A stretch of DNA of 64,000 nucleotides from Trifolium pratense (lineage: Eukaryota > Streptophyta > Magnoliopsida > Fabales > Fabaceae). A program made the position numbers and the translations under genes. Below, one piece after another: positions 25,156 through 35,544 of the stretch. The DNA is taken from positions 62,047,257 through 62,111,256 of the forward strand of contig NC_060060.1 in NCBI RefSeq assembly GCF_020283565.1, in the 5' to 3' direction. How positions within the stretch are numbered: position 1 is the stretch's first letter; each line of letters begins with the position of its first letter. The notes beneath the pieces were generated by a model that was given only the letters and a program-made list of their open reading frames with translations, did no database searches and had not been told where the DNA came from.

Positions 25156-25163
25156 CCGGTAAA

Positions 25164-25661
25164 CAGGGACGTACCCAAAGGGGGGCAAGCAGGGGCTCCA
25201 ACCCCCCCTCCCCCATGCATATATGTTAATTAATATGTATAACTTTTAATGTATATTAGTTGCTAATGACACCTTTTAATTTACCGACTCTTGTTTTAGG
25301 TGCTTCTAAATAAATTATTGTGATTTTATCTTATAATTTTGAGTTAAATATATTTTTTGTCTTTATAAAATTAAGAGTTTTTAAGTTTTGTCCTTCAAAA
25401 AATTTACTTTTAGTCCATATTTGTATTTTATAGCAATTATTTTGAGGACTAAAAGTATCAATTTTTTGTAAAAATATTTGAAAATAGGGACTATTCTTAC
25501 GAAACTACAAGATTTTAGAGGATATTTTCAGTTAAAATTTAATAGGACTAAACATAAAAACTCGTTATTTTATAAGGACAAAAAATATATTTAACTCTAT
25601 TATTTATTATTAAAAAAAGAAATTCGACCCCCCGTGTGATTGATTTCTGGATCCGTCCCTG
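25164..25661. mobile_element. hAT-type MITE (498 bp)
   Basis: Ends are cagggacgtaccca and, read inverted, cagggacggatcca: an imperfect terminal inverted repeat of the CAGGG type. A perfect 8-bp target duplication ccggtaaa (25156-25163 and 25662-25669) is diagnostic of the hAT superfamily. No transposase is present, so it depends on an outside enzyme. The interior is AT-rich. Confidence 0.88.
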
Positions 25662-25669
25662 CCGGTAAA

Positions 25670-26004
25670 TAAAAAAAAAATTCTCGATCGCAGTTTCGGA
25701 TGATCGAATTGTGGTCCTCCCTACTAAATTCAGCGTCAATCACCACCGAATCAACTCACGATCAGTAATTTGTAAAATAACTTTAGTTAAAGGTTTTTCT
25801 TCCATGACATTTAATTTGAAAGAAAACAACCTCATACATTTACCATTCAAATAATGTATATTATTATTTACGAAAGTAGACTCATAGAAATTATACAAAA
25901 ACTGAATGAAACTTAATAGGGAATCAACTTATTGCTTTTAACTCTCTTAATTGTAGACCGCAGAGAGCAAAAAAAGAACCAAAACTAAAGTAATGGAAAA
26001 ATAC
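25670..26004. other. Intergenic, no feature seen
   Basis: AT-rich sequence without open frames, repeats or motifs that I can name. Confidence 0.4.
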
Positions 26005-26110
26005 CAATTGTTAGTTGGTTCAATGGTGATTGAAGCTGAACTTGTTAAGGATAATCAAAGTTCAATTTCCCGCAACTGCGATTGGAAGGGGCTCGAACCA
26101 CTTGATGTCA
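26005..26110 (+). repeat. SINE-like remnant with pol III A box and weak B box
   Basis: tggttcaatgg at 26016-26026 fits the RNA polymerase III A-box consensus, and ggctcgaacc at 26090-26099 is one base from a B box. The spacing (74 bp) is wider than in tRNA. I infer a tRNA-derived SINE remnant; the 3' end and target duplication are not clear. Confidence 0.4.
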
Positions 26111-26394
26111 TATCCGACCTTCGAACCAGATTAAACTAGTGGTGAAAAACCAAAAAATAAAATAAAAAATAAAGTAATGGAAAAGTGATTCACGTTAGAG
26201 TGGAAGGGAGAGTGTGAGAGAGATGAGAATAGTTTCATCAAAAGCACCACTTGATGTCATATCTGACCTCTTAACCAGATTAAACTAGTGGGGAAAAACC
26301 AAAAAATAAAATAAAACATAAATTAATGGAAAAGTGATTCACGTTAGAGTGGAAGGGAGTGTGAGAGAGATGAGAATAGTTTCATCAAAAACAT
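26098..26394. repeat. Tandem duplication, two copies of about 149 bp
   Basis: 26098-26246 and 26247-26394 are nearly identical, both starting ccacttgatgtcatat and ending ttcatcaaaa. They share aaaaaccaaaaaataaaata and the gagagagatgagaatag block. A simple local duplication is the likely cause. Confidence 0.85.
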
Positions 26395-28055
26395 TGATTT
26401 TTATTACTGCTTAAGGTACAATTTATAGAGTTTCAAATTGTACATTACTTGACTAACAAGTAATCTATCTAACAAACAAACTACCAACTAACTCAAGTAG
26501 TCACTAACTAACCAACAACTAAAAAAACCAGTTACAACAAACAGTTATAACCATCAAACTACAATAACTTGCAAAGCAAGTAACTAACAATAATAAGCAA
26601 AAAAATGGATTGTTCCTCAACACTGACCTTCAATTCAATTTCTCTGCTTGTACAATGCCCAACATGTTCTTTAGCTCCTTGAACCTGTCTGCCCTTAGTG
26701 GCTTGGTCAAGATATCTGCTATTTGGACATTGGTTCTGCAATGAACCACAGTTAGCTTGTCCTTGCTAACTTGATTTCTTAGGAAGTGATACTTGGTTTC
26801 AATGTGCTTTGATCTTCCATGTGCAATTGGATTCTTGGCTAAGCTGATTGCAGATTTGTTGTCAATATTTAACCTCATAGGCTTCATATAACTGATCTTC
26901 AATTCTTCAAGCAATGATTCAAGCCAGATTGCAGATATGTTACCATCTGGATACTTTTTCAGTTTGAACACCCATTTCACACTAATAGCTTTCTTATGTG
27001 GAGGTAGCTCAACCAGCTTCCATGTGTGATTCTTTTCAATTGAATGGAGTTCTTCTTTTATAGCATCATTCCATTTCGAACATGCTACTACTTCTTTCAA
27101 GTTAATTGGATCAAAGTCTGCCATGAATGCTAAACGTACTAAGTCACCATGTTCATTTGTTGCACTATCTGTGGTGATTTCATAGTCATTAAGTCTAACA
27201 GATGGAAATTTGGTTCTAGTTTATCTTCTTGGAATTCGAGTAGTCCTTGATGATAGATGAATTTTATCATCATCATCACTTGATGTGTGCACATCTTCTT
27301 CATGGTTGGTACCTTAATTTTGATCAACTACTGGTTAATGTGTGATTTCAGTATCATTCATTCCATCTTCCAGTTGCATTGTGACTTGCTTATTTGCTTC
27401 TGAGCTCCATTGCCATTGTGATTTTTCATCCACAATCACATCTCTACTAATCACAACTTTCTTACTGTTGGGATTATATATCTTGTAAGCTCATGTAGCA
27501 TCATATTCAATGAGAATTAGCTTTTCACTTTTATCATCTAACTTTCTTCTTTTCTCGTCTGGAATATGTCTGTAACATAGTGAACCAAAGATTCTCAAGT
27601 GTTTCACACTTGGTTTGTGACCTGTCCATAATTCTTCTAGTGTATTATCCTTCAATTTTTTTTTGTAGGACATCTATTCAACACATATGCTGCAGTGTTC
27701 ATAGCTTCACCCCATTAATATTTTGGTAGCCCTTTGCTCTTCAACATGCATCTCGCCATATTGAGCAAGGTTTTGTTTCTTCTCTCAGCTAATCCATTAT
27801 GCTGAGGTGTGTAAGGAGCAGTGACTTCATGAGTTATGCCCTTTTTAACATAGTATGCTTGAAATTCATTTGAATTATACTCTCCACCTCCATCTGTTCC
27901 AAGTATCTTCAACTTATTTTCACACCGTCTCTCAACAAATGCACATAAGTTTTTGAACACGGAAAATACTTCACTCTTTTGTTTTAAATAAATCCAAACT
28001 TTTCTAGTGAATTCATTGATGACAGTCAATTATATAGTATTTTTAGGTAGTATTT
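26395..28055 (-). mobile_element. Element G: truncated Ty1/copia element
   Basis: A minus-strand copia fragment: part of the 3' LTR (about 26395-26622, starting tgttgaggaacaa on the element strand), then RNase H, RT and integrase pieces up to about 28029. The 5' half (gag, protease, 5' LTR) is missing, replaced by the LTR-like sequence from about 28056. The right boundary is uncertain by about 25 bp. Confidence 0.75.
26630..28029 (-). pseudogene. Copia pol remnant (integrase, deleted RT, RNase H)
   Basis: From the N side: integrase core (INEFTRKVW, then [12 protein letters not shown] and [17 protein letters not shown], 28029-27715), the post-integrase block (GHKPSVKHLRIFGSLCYRHI, 27673-27491), a degenerate linker, and the start of RT (WNDAIKEELHSIEKNHTW, VKWVFKLKKYPDG). 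After this, near 26945, RT is joined directly to the end of RNase H (NIDNKSAISLAKNP, then HIETKYHFLRNQ and ADILTKPL), so the RT catalytic core and most of RNase H are deleted. Several frameshifts are also present. Confidence 0.85.
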
Positions 28056-29200
28056 AGGACAGTTTTTAGTAGTTAATTAAGCTTTTGAAGACCAAAATCA
28101 AGCAAAATACCTAAAGTTACGAAGTTACTTGGCCAAGAAGCAAGAAAAGAAGAAATAGCATACAAAGAAGAAATCAAGTGAGACTATCGCGCCACGATGA
28201 CAGCTATCGCAGCACGATGGGCACATGATAAAATTGGATCAAATCTGCGTACTTATTAAGCAAGTAATAGCTGTATCGTGCCACAATGTGCATATCGTAT
28301 CACGATGGCAATTTTCTGAAGCCATCGTGGCGCGATGGGCTGCGATAGTTTGCGATGGAAAAGCTCGTTTAGCCTAAAAAACTATAAATAGATCTCTTCT
28401 CCTTCACAATTATTCAATCAAAAATTTAGAGAACTAAAGGACTCTAAAGAGTAACAAGGAGGGGAGGCAGGTAGAGCTAACGACTCTCAAGGGAAGGCAA
28501 GTCTTTATGCATATTTTCTGTATTGTTTATATGCTTTTTAGTAGCTAAGTGTCTTTAGATTAGATCAAGTAGATGAACTCCTCTATGTATGCTTCAAACT
28601 ATATAATTTGGTTCACTAAAAGTTTAATATAATTACTATTTAGTTTGTTAATCATTATTATCTTGTTTTACACGCTTTATTCATAATAATGATCATATTG
28701 TTGAATGAACTTAGCGGGTTAGCTGATATCGTGACAACATGACTAATCCCGACACATGTAAAGGTAATATAACTAGTTAAACTAGGAACGTTAAAACAAG
28801 TACTCAAAGCTAGGGGTTGATTAAGAATTGCACTTTGTTAAATTCTGCATGTTTAAAGTTATTTAATTGGAGTAAGATAACATTGAGAACTTGTTAAAAC
28901 GGGTGAAACGTGATATTAGCAAGGGTTTTCTTACTAGGATTAACAATAGCGTCTTCACTTGCAATAGGATAATATTAGTATGCGAGAGCACATATTATCA
29001 AATAGAAATTAATCTACCTGCTAACAAAAGGGATAGTAAGAATTATAACACCAAATTACCAAGCAGAAGTATAGGAGTGAATCGAAAGTACTATTCTCCT
29101 AACCTAACTCTTTTATCTTTTACTAACTAAATCTATCTCCAAACCTTTTTTGAACCAAAGAGAATGCATACTATCTAAATTCTTAAAAAAGATCGATCGA
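28056..29200 (+). repeat. LTR-like segment (Athila-like in style), no coding sequence
   Basis: A long non-coding block with a cluster of palindromic words (28185-28358), a TATA-like aactataaatag near 28380, and a leader-like middle. The layout resembles LTRs of Athila-type Ty3/gypsy elements, but this is a judgement by eye. I find neither exact ends nor a target duplication; it may be a truncated or solo LTR. The right limit is approximate. Confidence 0.4.
28185..28358. repeat. Cluster of tatcgNNNcacgatgg palindromic words
   Basis: Variants are at 28185 (tatcgcgccacgatg), 28205 (tatcgcagcacgatgg), 28274 (tatcgtgccacaatg), 28294 (tatcgtatcacgatgg) and 28323 (catcgtggcgcgatgg), followed by two gcgat words. 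Each pairs with itself (atcg...cgat). They stand out as GC-rich islands in AT-rich sequence. Confidence 0.8.
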
Positions 29201-29449
29201 CTTGTCACGATTCCTAAAAAATCTTATCCACCCAACAACTCAAACTCAGGGATTACCTCAATAATCGAATAAATGATCCAAACCATTAGAGAGGACAATT
29301 TAGGAGGAAAAAACAAACATTAAGATAATAAAATGTGATTCCAACTTCGTTTGCAAACTAAATTTGGCATCCCAAGTCATTTTCACCGTAAAAAAAAAAG
29401 AGAAAAACTTTATAAGGGTATACATCTTATTTTGAAGAATCTGCCATGA
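29201..29449. other. Intergenic or LTR edge, nothing identified
   Basis: No coding signal, no repeat visible inside the window. It may contain the undefined right end of the LTR-like block and the undefined 5' end of element H. Confidence 0.35.
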
Positions 29450-29876
29450 AAAGTGAATAGTCTATTGACTTGATTGGTAATCCAAGCTCTGAAGTGTTTC
29501 AGCCTCTGAGGCAATATAACCTCTGAACGTCGCAGCTTCTGAAGTTGATATAGGGTCTAAAGTATAGGAGGCTCTGAAGCTATGTTTTGGTTCTAATGCG
29601 CGTTTCTGTTTTCTTAGCTTTCTAAAGGCAGTTAGTTAGTTTTGTACAGTTGTAATTCAGTTAATTTTTGTTTGTCCTAGGGAGTTATGCAGTTACTTGC
29701 ATTTGAAATAACAACCTATTGTATATAAACAATCTAGGCCCTTTGTGGAAGAATAAGATTTTACTTTTCCTTTATTCAATTTCTACTTATTCAATTCATC
29801 CTCTTCTCTCATTTTTCATTCTTCATTCATCTTTCATTATTTAGTGTTCTTTGTTTTGGGATATTCCCCAACAAAG

Positions 29877-29889
29877 TGGTATCTAGAGC
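29877..29889 (+). other. Element H primer binding site
   Basis: tggtatctagagc three bases after the LTR end, one base away from the initiator Met tRNA type found in many copia elements. Confidence 0.7.
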
Positions 29890-29961
29890 TTTCATGATCC
29901 AAGGGATTTTGATTCAGATCTTTCACCAAGAAAGAGAATCAAAGGTTTCAATGATTCAATC

Positions 29962-30943
29962 ATGTATGGGAAGAGTAATTTCCATGCGAATTTGCCAATT
30001 CTTGATGGAAAGAACTGGATACATGGGTCAAACAGATGAATGTGATATTCATTGTTCAAGAAGTGGATGAACAGGTGAATACAGTTCTTGATCCACTACC
30101 AGCCAATGCAACAGCACAATAGAGAACAACATTTAGAGAGGCACAAAAGAAAGATAGCAAGACACTATTTCACATTCATCAATGTGTTGATGCCAAGGTG
30201 TTTGAGAAAATTACAGATTTCACAACTTCCAAGGAGGATTGGGATACTTTTCAAAAGAGTTATGGTGGTGATGCAAAGGTCAAGAAAGTGAAATTGCAAG
30301 CCTTGAAGAGACAATATGAACTGCTGGAGATGAAGAATGATGAGACAATTGCAGATTACTTCACGAGAGTGGTGACTCTCACTAATCAGATGAAGAATTG
30401 TAGAAGTAATCTTGCTGAACAAGAAACAGTGGAAAATGTACTTAGAACTTTAACTTCAAAATTTGAGCACACTGTGGTGACAGTTGAAGAAACAAAAGAC
30501 TTAAGTGAAATCAAGATTGAAGACTTGCATAGTACACTTGAGGCTCATGAGATGAAGCATGGTGGGAGAAACCATGGCAAAGAAGATGAGCAAGTTTTTA
30601 TTGTAAAGTTCAAAAAGTATCAAGATGATAAAAAGAAATGGCAGAAAAAGAAACAGTCAAAGAAAGGGAAAGAATGTGTTGAAGACAAGCCCGAATCCTC
30701 AAAAGAAGGAGGAGGGAAAAAGAAGAATAATCCAAAGAAGGATAAGAGCACCATTCAGTGTTACAATTGTGACAAGTATGGTCACTATGCTAATGAATGC
30801 CACTACAAGAAATTTGTTTTTTTGCAGCGCCTGTTTTTGTTACAGGTCGTTGGCAAAGACTGTCTTTCTAGAAGAAATGTAGTTTTGCCAACGACTTGTA
30901 ACAAAAACAGGCGTTGCCCAAAATCAAATTTCTTGTAGTGTGC
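29962..30943 (+). pseudogene. Element H gag, split in its zinc knuckle by a MITE
   Basis: Copia-type Gag. The start MYGKSNFHANLPILDGKNW is at 29962; a frameshift follows near 30012 and a stop near 30121, then the main part is open from 30198 (FEKITDFTTSKEDWDTFQKS, NDETIADYF, MKHGGRNHGK). The CCHC zinc knuckle CYNCDKYGHYANEC ends exactly at the insertion point of the MITE at 30801, so its last Cys codon is the target duplication. Beyond the MITE the frame resumes with KAPKKNK; 143 inserted bases explain the change of frame. Protein read through the MITE is not real. Confidence 0.85.
30801..30940. mobile_element. CACTA-type MITE (140 bp) inside gag
   Basis: Terminal inverted repeat cactacaagaaatttg at the left and its exact inverse at the right, with long further self-complementarity (ctgtttttgttacaggtcgt against its inverse). 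Target duplication is 3 bp, tgc (30798-30800 and 30941-30943). Ends beginning CACTA and a 3-bp duplication define the CACTA (CMC) superfamily. Almost the whole element folds back on itself. Confidence 0.93.
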
Positions 30944-33042
30944 AAAGCACCAAAGAAAAACAAATGTCAAAACAGTGAAGAACAAGCAAATGTGGCACAG
31001 GATGATTCAACATCAGAAGATGATGTGAGTTTTATGGTGACAATTATAGATGAAGAAGTTGATTCCATGGTTTGGTACTTTGATACAGGGTGCTCAAATC
31101 ATATGACAGGGAATAGAAGCATCTTAACTGATTTTGACAAGTGTCTCAACAAAAAGATCAAGGTAGCAGATAGCAATTCTATTGCAACTGAAGGCATGGG
31201 AAATGTAGTGATTCAAAGGAACAATGGAAAGAAAATAGTGATTGAGAAGGTCATATATGTGCCTGGCATGAAGTGTAACTTGATGAGTGTAGTTCAGTTA
31301 CTTGAGAAAGGGTTTAGGGTAGTGTTAGAAGATGAAACACTAAAGCTCTTTGATTCAAAGAATAAATTAATTCTGAAATCATCACAAAGTAAAAATAGAA
31401 CCTTCAAGAGTCAAATCAAAGCAATCGAAGCTGAATGCTTGGTTGCAACTGCTGAAAGTAAAGAAAGTGACTTATGGCACAAGAGGTATGGTCATTTGAA
31501 TTTCAAAAGCTTGTATATTCTTAATTCAAAGAACATGGTGTTAGGACTGCCTAGTGTTATAGCTCCAGTCGATACATGCACTGTATGTTTGTTAAGAAAA
31601 CACTAGATCATCTTTTAAAAGTAACTTGCCTATGAGATATAGTGAAGTGCTAAATATTGTGCATTCTGATATTTGTGGACCAATTGATGTGTTATAAACT
31701 TGTGGAAACAAATATTTTATCACATTTGTTGATGAGTATTCAAGGATGATATGGCTATATCATATAAAGGCTGAAAGTGATGCCTTTGAAGTGTTTAAGA
31801 AATTTAAAACACTGTGGAAAAACAAAGTGACAAGTCAATAAAGGTGTTGAGAACTGATGGTGGAGGAGAATATACATCAAAGGAGTTTGAAAATTATTCC
31901 AAAGAGCAAGGCATAATTCATGAAGTTACAGCACCATACACTCCTCAACACAATGGTCTTGCTGAGAGAAGGAATAAAACTATCCTGGATATGGCTAGGA
32001 GCATGGTAAAGCTGAAGGGTTTGCCACATAGATTTTGGGGAGAGGCAGTTTCTACTACAATGTATATCTTGAACAGATGTCCAACAACGAAGTTGAAAGA
32101 CAAAGTACCCGAAGAAGTATGGTCAAAGTGCAAACCAAGTGTAACTCACTTGAAGGTGTTTGGTTCCTTGAGCTACAAGCATGTGCCAGATGCAAAGAGA
32201 AAGAAGCTAGATGACAAAAGTGAACCTGTGATATTTGTTGGATATCATAGAACTGGTGCATCTGTACAATCCCACATCAGACAAGATAGAGATCAACAGA
32301 GATGTGAAAGTACTTGAGAATGAAAGTTGGAATTGGAAACAGAAATCTGTATCTAAGAAAACTTCTGAAGTGGACTTAGATGATGGATTGAGCAACATAG
32401 ATGAACGAGTTAATTTTGTTGATCAAAATCAAGGTACTAACCATGAAGAAGATATGCACACCTCAAGTGATGATGATAGAATTCATCTGACATCAAGACC
32501 TCATGGAGTTACTCATATTCCAAGAAGGTTAGCAGATTGTGAGATGGTTCCAGATAATGCTGTAGACAATGAAAGTGACATTGTGCATTATGCTATGCTT
32601 ACAGGCACTGAACCTTTAGATGTCAAGAGTGAACTAAAGAGTAAAGTGTGGTTAGTAGCAATGATTGATGAGTTGAAGTCAATTGAAAAGAATAAGACAT
32701 AGGACCTATGCAAGCTACCTTCAGATAAAAGAGCAATTGATGTGAAATGGGTATAAAAAGTTAAGCAAAACCCTGAAGGCCAAGTAATGAAGCACAAGGC
32801 AAGACTTGTGGCCAAAGGTTTTCTGCAAAAGCAAGGGTTGGACTATGATGAAGTATTCTCTCCTGTGGCAAGACATGAAACTATAAGGCTAGTGATTGCA
32901 CTAGCTTGTAGCAGAAGATGGCCTTTATTCCATTTAGATGTAAAGTCAGCATTTTTAAATGGACCATTGGAAGAAGATGTATATGTCAAGCAAACACCTA
33001 GTTTTGAATTGAAAGTAAAGAAGGTAAAGTGCTGAAACTTGT
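30944..33042 (+). pseudogene. Element H protease, integrase and partial RT
   Basis: Protease with DTGCSNHMTG (about 31081), a pre-integrase block (LWHKRYGHLNFKSL), integrase zinc region broken by a stop at 31606, then IVHSDICGPI with a further stop, and the core in another frame ([23 protein letters not shown], about 31855-31980). The linker (DDGLSNIDERV) and RT start follow (KARLVAKGFLQKQGLDYDE, FHLDVKSAFLNGPLEEDVYV, about 32790-32990). RT stops there, before its catalytic motif. At least three stops and several frameshifts show that it is long dead. Confidence 0.87.
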
Positions 33043-33179
33043 TGGGTTTTTGTATGTTGGTTACATTTTGCTAAAACATCTTTTAGCCAAGAGTTTAGAC
33101 ATATGTGCATACATTAAGTGTTGAGACAGATGTACGTACGCATTGGAATAACACCTGTGTAGTCTGATTGCGCGCCAGC
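33043..33179 (+). repeat. LTR start fragment related to the 57434 insertion
   Basis: Begins ttgttgggtttttgtatgtt and continues with ggttacattttgctaaaac, very like the start of the solo LTR at 57434 (ttgttggtgttttgatt, ggctacattttgcaaaac). It interrupts the RT of element H and is itself cut by the next LTR at 33180. Confidence 0.55.
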
Positions 33180-34660
33180 TGTAACACCCAAACCCATTAT
33201 TTAAGTAATTCTACCTTTAAAAAGATCTATTTCAAAAATACGCAACGGAAAAATTGAAAGTTATTTATAAACATTGGTCTAGGTATTACACTCTTCTTTA
33301 CAAAAATAATACTATTGTATTTAATTTAGTAAAACCGTATTTATACAAATTATTGAATCAAATATTGTACTCTTTAACTATACAAAACAACCTAAATAAG
33401 GAGACTCTATATACATATAAAACCGCTTTTTCACGTGTCACAATCAGAGCGGAGCTTCACCGACGACTCGACATCGATAAACACGTAACCTGTGAAATCT
33501 GGTCCCAAACTAGTCAAATACACAAAACGGAGAGTTAGAAAACATAAACATCAACATACTAGTGTGAGAAATATACTCACACTTCATCATTATTATCATG
33601 CATATTCTAACTCAAAAATATACATTAATATCTTCATTCAATAATATATTACAAGATAATTGTAATCAAAACATCATTTACAAACAACAAAGCATCACAA
33701 GCATACATTCTCAATCTTAGTTCAATTATAAGATTATTAGGCATCAACACATAGAAGTATTATTTAGAGTTAATAAAACATCTAACACTTCAATCAATTA
33801 TAGATTACATTATAATTGTAATCAACACATCATCTAGCAAGTATAAACAATTCATCACAAGTTCCACATATGTGTCACACACCAATTATCACGTAATGTT
33901 CACATAATCCTAATGCAATCTAATGCCACAACTCATGCTATGTCACCCTAGACACATCTAATGCATGTGGTGCCATCTTTTTTATTAGAGTATCTCACCT
34001 CTAATATCCTTCTTTATCAGATAAATATAATCCGATATCCTTCTTTATTGAAATATCCAATATAATTCATGAATGCATGTATGTTTTCATGAATACTCTC
34101 ACACAATCATTTTAATTAGCATTAAGCTCTTCCTTTACTAATGTGGAACACTATCCAACGTTACTTCTTTATTAAGATAACACTATACTTTAATATCCTT
34201 CTTTATTAGAATAACATAATTCTAATATTATTCTTTATTAGGATTACAATATAATTCCTAATATTCTTCTTTATTAAGTTGATTTACACCTTAATATTCT
34301 TCTTTGATATTTAAACAAACATCATCAACAATCATCAACAACAATTATATTCCACACATACCATCAACAATTCATCAACACATACAATGCATTTACTCAC
34401 ATTTTAACACAATACTAATAATATAAGTCAATTGTATTAAGCATGCGTTATCTCAAAAAACAAACTCCGGAATCGGATTCTACACGAAAAACTAAGCAAA
34501 ATAGGTTCCGGGTGCATAAACCATTAAAAGGTCAAAAGTCAACGATCAACGCAGAAATTTGACCGAGCTGCACCAGGCACAAAAAAGCTGTGCCCAGGCG
34601 CAGGAACCAGCAGATTTTTTCGAAAATACTGCGCCAGACGCAGAAAAGCTGCGCCCAGAA
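33180..34660 (-). repeat. Element F: diverged chromovirus LTR, same family as B
   Basis: Starts tgtaacacccaaacccatta and tracks the left LTR of element B (42788 onward) with clear homology: the acgcaacgg block, the gactcgacatcga block, the gcatgtggtgccatc block and the many cttctttatta words. Toward 34450-34660 it diverges and carries its own cluster of gcgcc/ggcgc words. In coding sense this is the 3' end of an LTR on the minus strand. No other part of the element is next to it. The right end is approximate. Confidence 0.75.
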
Positions 34661-34674
34661 ACCCGTAGGTCACG

Positions 34675-34720
34675 TGGGTTGGTGCAATGGGTCGGGGTTC
34701 GAACCCCTCTCATCCAACTT
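34675..34720 (+). repeat. tRNA/SINE-like remnant with A and B boxes
   Basis: tggtgcaatgg (34680-34690) fits the pol III A box and ggttcgaacc (34696-34705) is a perfect B box, flanked by a gggg/cccc stem as in a T arm. The two boxes start only 16 bp apart, so this cannot be a tRNA gene; a SINE with an internal deletion is likely. Confidence 0.4.
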
Positions 34721-34844
34721 ATCCAATTTAAGGATGAAATTTTTAGTCATTAGACTACTTGATAAAAAAATGTTAGTAAATAATTTGATTTGTCAAAAAA
34801 AAGTAAATAATCCAATTCATAATTTCAGTCAACTTTAATAATTC

Positions 34845-35007
34845 TATTAATGACTAAAAATATTAATTGCATTTGACTAAAAAAAATATTAATTGCATTA
34901 AATAGCCTTGTTTTCCGTTGACCGAGAATAATATATAAAGTTGTTTTTTAGGATTGAAATGTACTTAAATCACTAATATTATCTTAAGAAACTAAAATTG
35001 AGAAATC
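34845..35007 (+). promoter_or_regulatory. Promoter and 5' leader of the PMEI gene
   Basis: TATA box tatataaa at 34932-34939, 69 bp before the ATG, which places transcription start near 34965. The same TATA and leader are seen at the inverted copy (23021-23110), so this block was part of the duplication. Upstream, at 34845-34905, attaattgcatt is repeated twice. Confidence 0.65.
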
Positions 35008-35544
35008 ATGCATCGTTTCTCTTATCTTGTGTTTTTTTTTCCTGTATGTGTTACATCTTCCTCTGCAACTAATAAAGTTGTAGATGTCAGCACTATTTGT
35101 AAGCCTGTCACAAATCCTTCGTTTTGTTCAGCACTTCTCAAATCAAAACAAGGTGCGGATCTTGTTAGCCTTGCTCAATACACCATTGGTGTTGCTCGTA
35201 TCAACATTACCAACACCATCAATCTAATCAAGAAGTTAATTGCACAGAGTGGTAAAGATGTAGAAGCACACCGACATTATGAAACATGTTTACTTCATTT
35301 TGATGTTAGAGAAGGTGCTATGGCTGATCTAGAGGATATTCAACAATTATTAAAGTCAGGAGATTATGATTCTGCGTTTCAAAGTGCGCGTTCTATCAGA
35401 ATAGATATTGATGCTTGTATTTCAGGGGAGTCACCAAGTGACCCTCCTTATCCTGATACTTCATTGCTCCCAAAATATGCTGATTCGGTTGACAAAGTTG
35501 CACAAATTATTGAAAGGATAATAGATTTGATAAAAGGTTTTTAA
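35008..35544 (+). CDS. Pectin methylesterase/invertase inhibitor-like secreted protein
   Basis: Intronless, 178 residues, ATG at 35008 confirmed by the conserved signal peptide (hydrophobic core about residues 4-20: FSYLVFFFPVCV). The mature protein has the four conserved Cys of the PMEI/invertase-inhibitor fold: C31 and C40 in the N-terminal hairpin (ICKPVTNPSFC), C94 and C137 in the four-helix bundle. A possible N-glycosylation site is N66. Family knowledge: such proteins are exported to the cell wall or vacuole, where they bind and block pectin methylesterase or acid invertase; sequence alone does not say which. The length is normal for the family. An inverted, frameshifted copy is at 1292-1815. 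It has a TATA box 69 bp upstream and is the only intact host gene I see here. Confidence 0.88.
   Translation: MHRFSYLVFFFPVCVTSSSATNKVVDVSTICKPVTNPSFCSALLKSKQGADLVSLAQYTIGVARINITNTINLIKKLIAQSGKDVEAHRHYETCLLHFDVREGAMADLEDIQQLLKSGDYDSAFQSARSIRIDIDACISGESPSDPPYPDTSLLPKYADSVDKVAQIIERIIDLIKGF

Larger units (their letters stand above)
29450..33042 (+). mobile_element. Element H: degenerate Ty1/copia element with nested MITE
   Basis: A plus-strand copia element: the 3' part of a 5' LTR up to 29873 (ending ttccccaaca), a primer site at 29877, gag, protease, integrase and the first third of RT. It is cut at about 33042 by an LTR fragment. The left LTR boundary is not fixed; a cluster of ctctgaag words lies at 29490-29580. 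No 3' LTR is present in the window. Confidence 0.8.

Noticed and set aside
34680..34705. Possible tRNA gene because of a perfect B box
   Set aside because: A and B boxes are 16 bp apart; no cloverleaf can be drawn.
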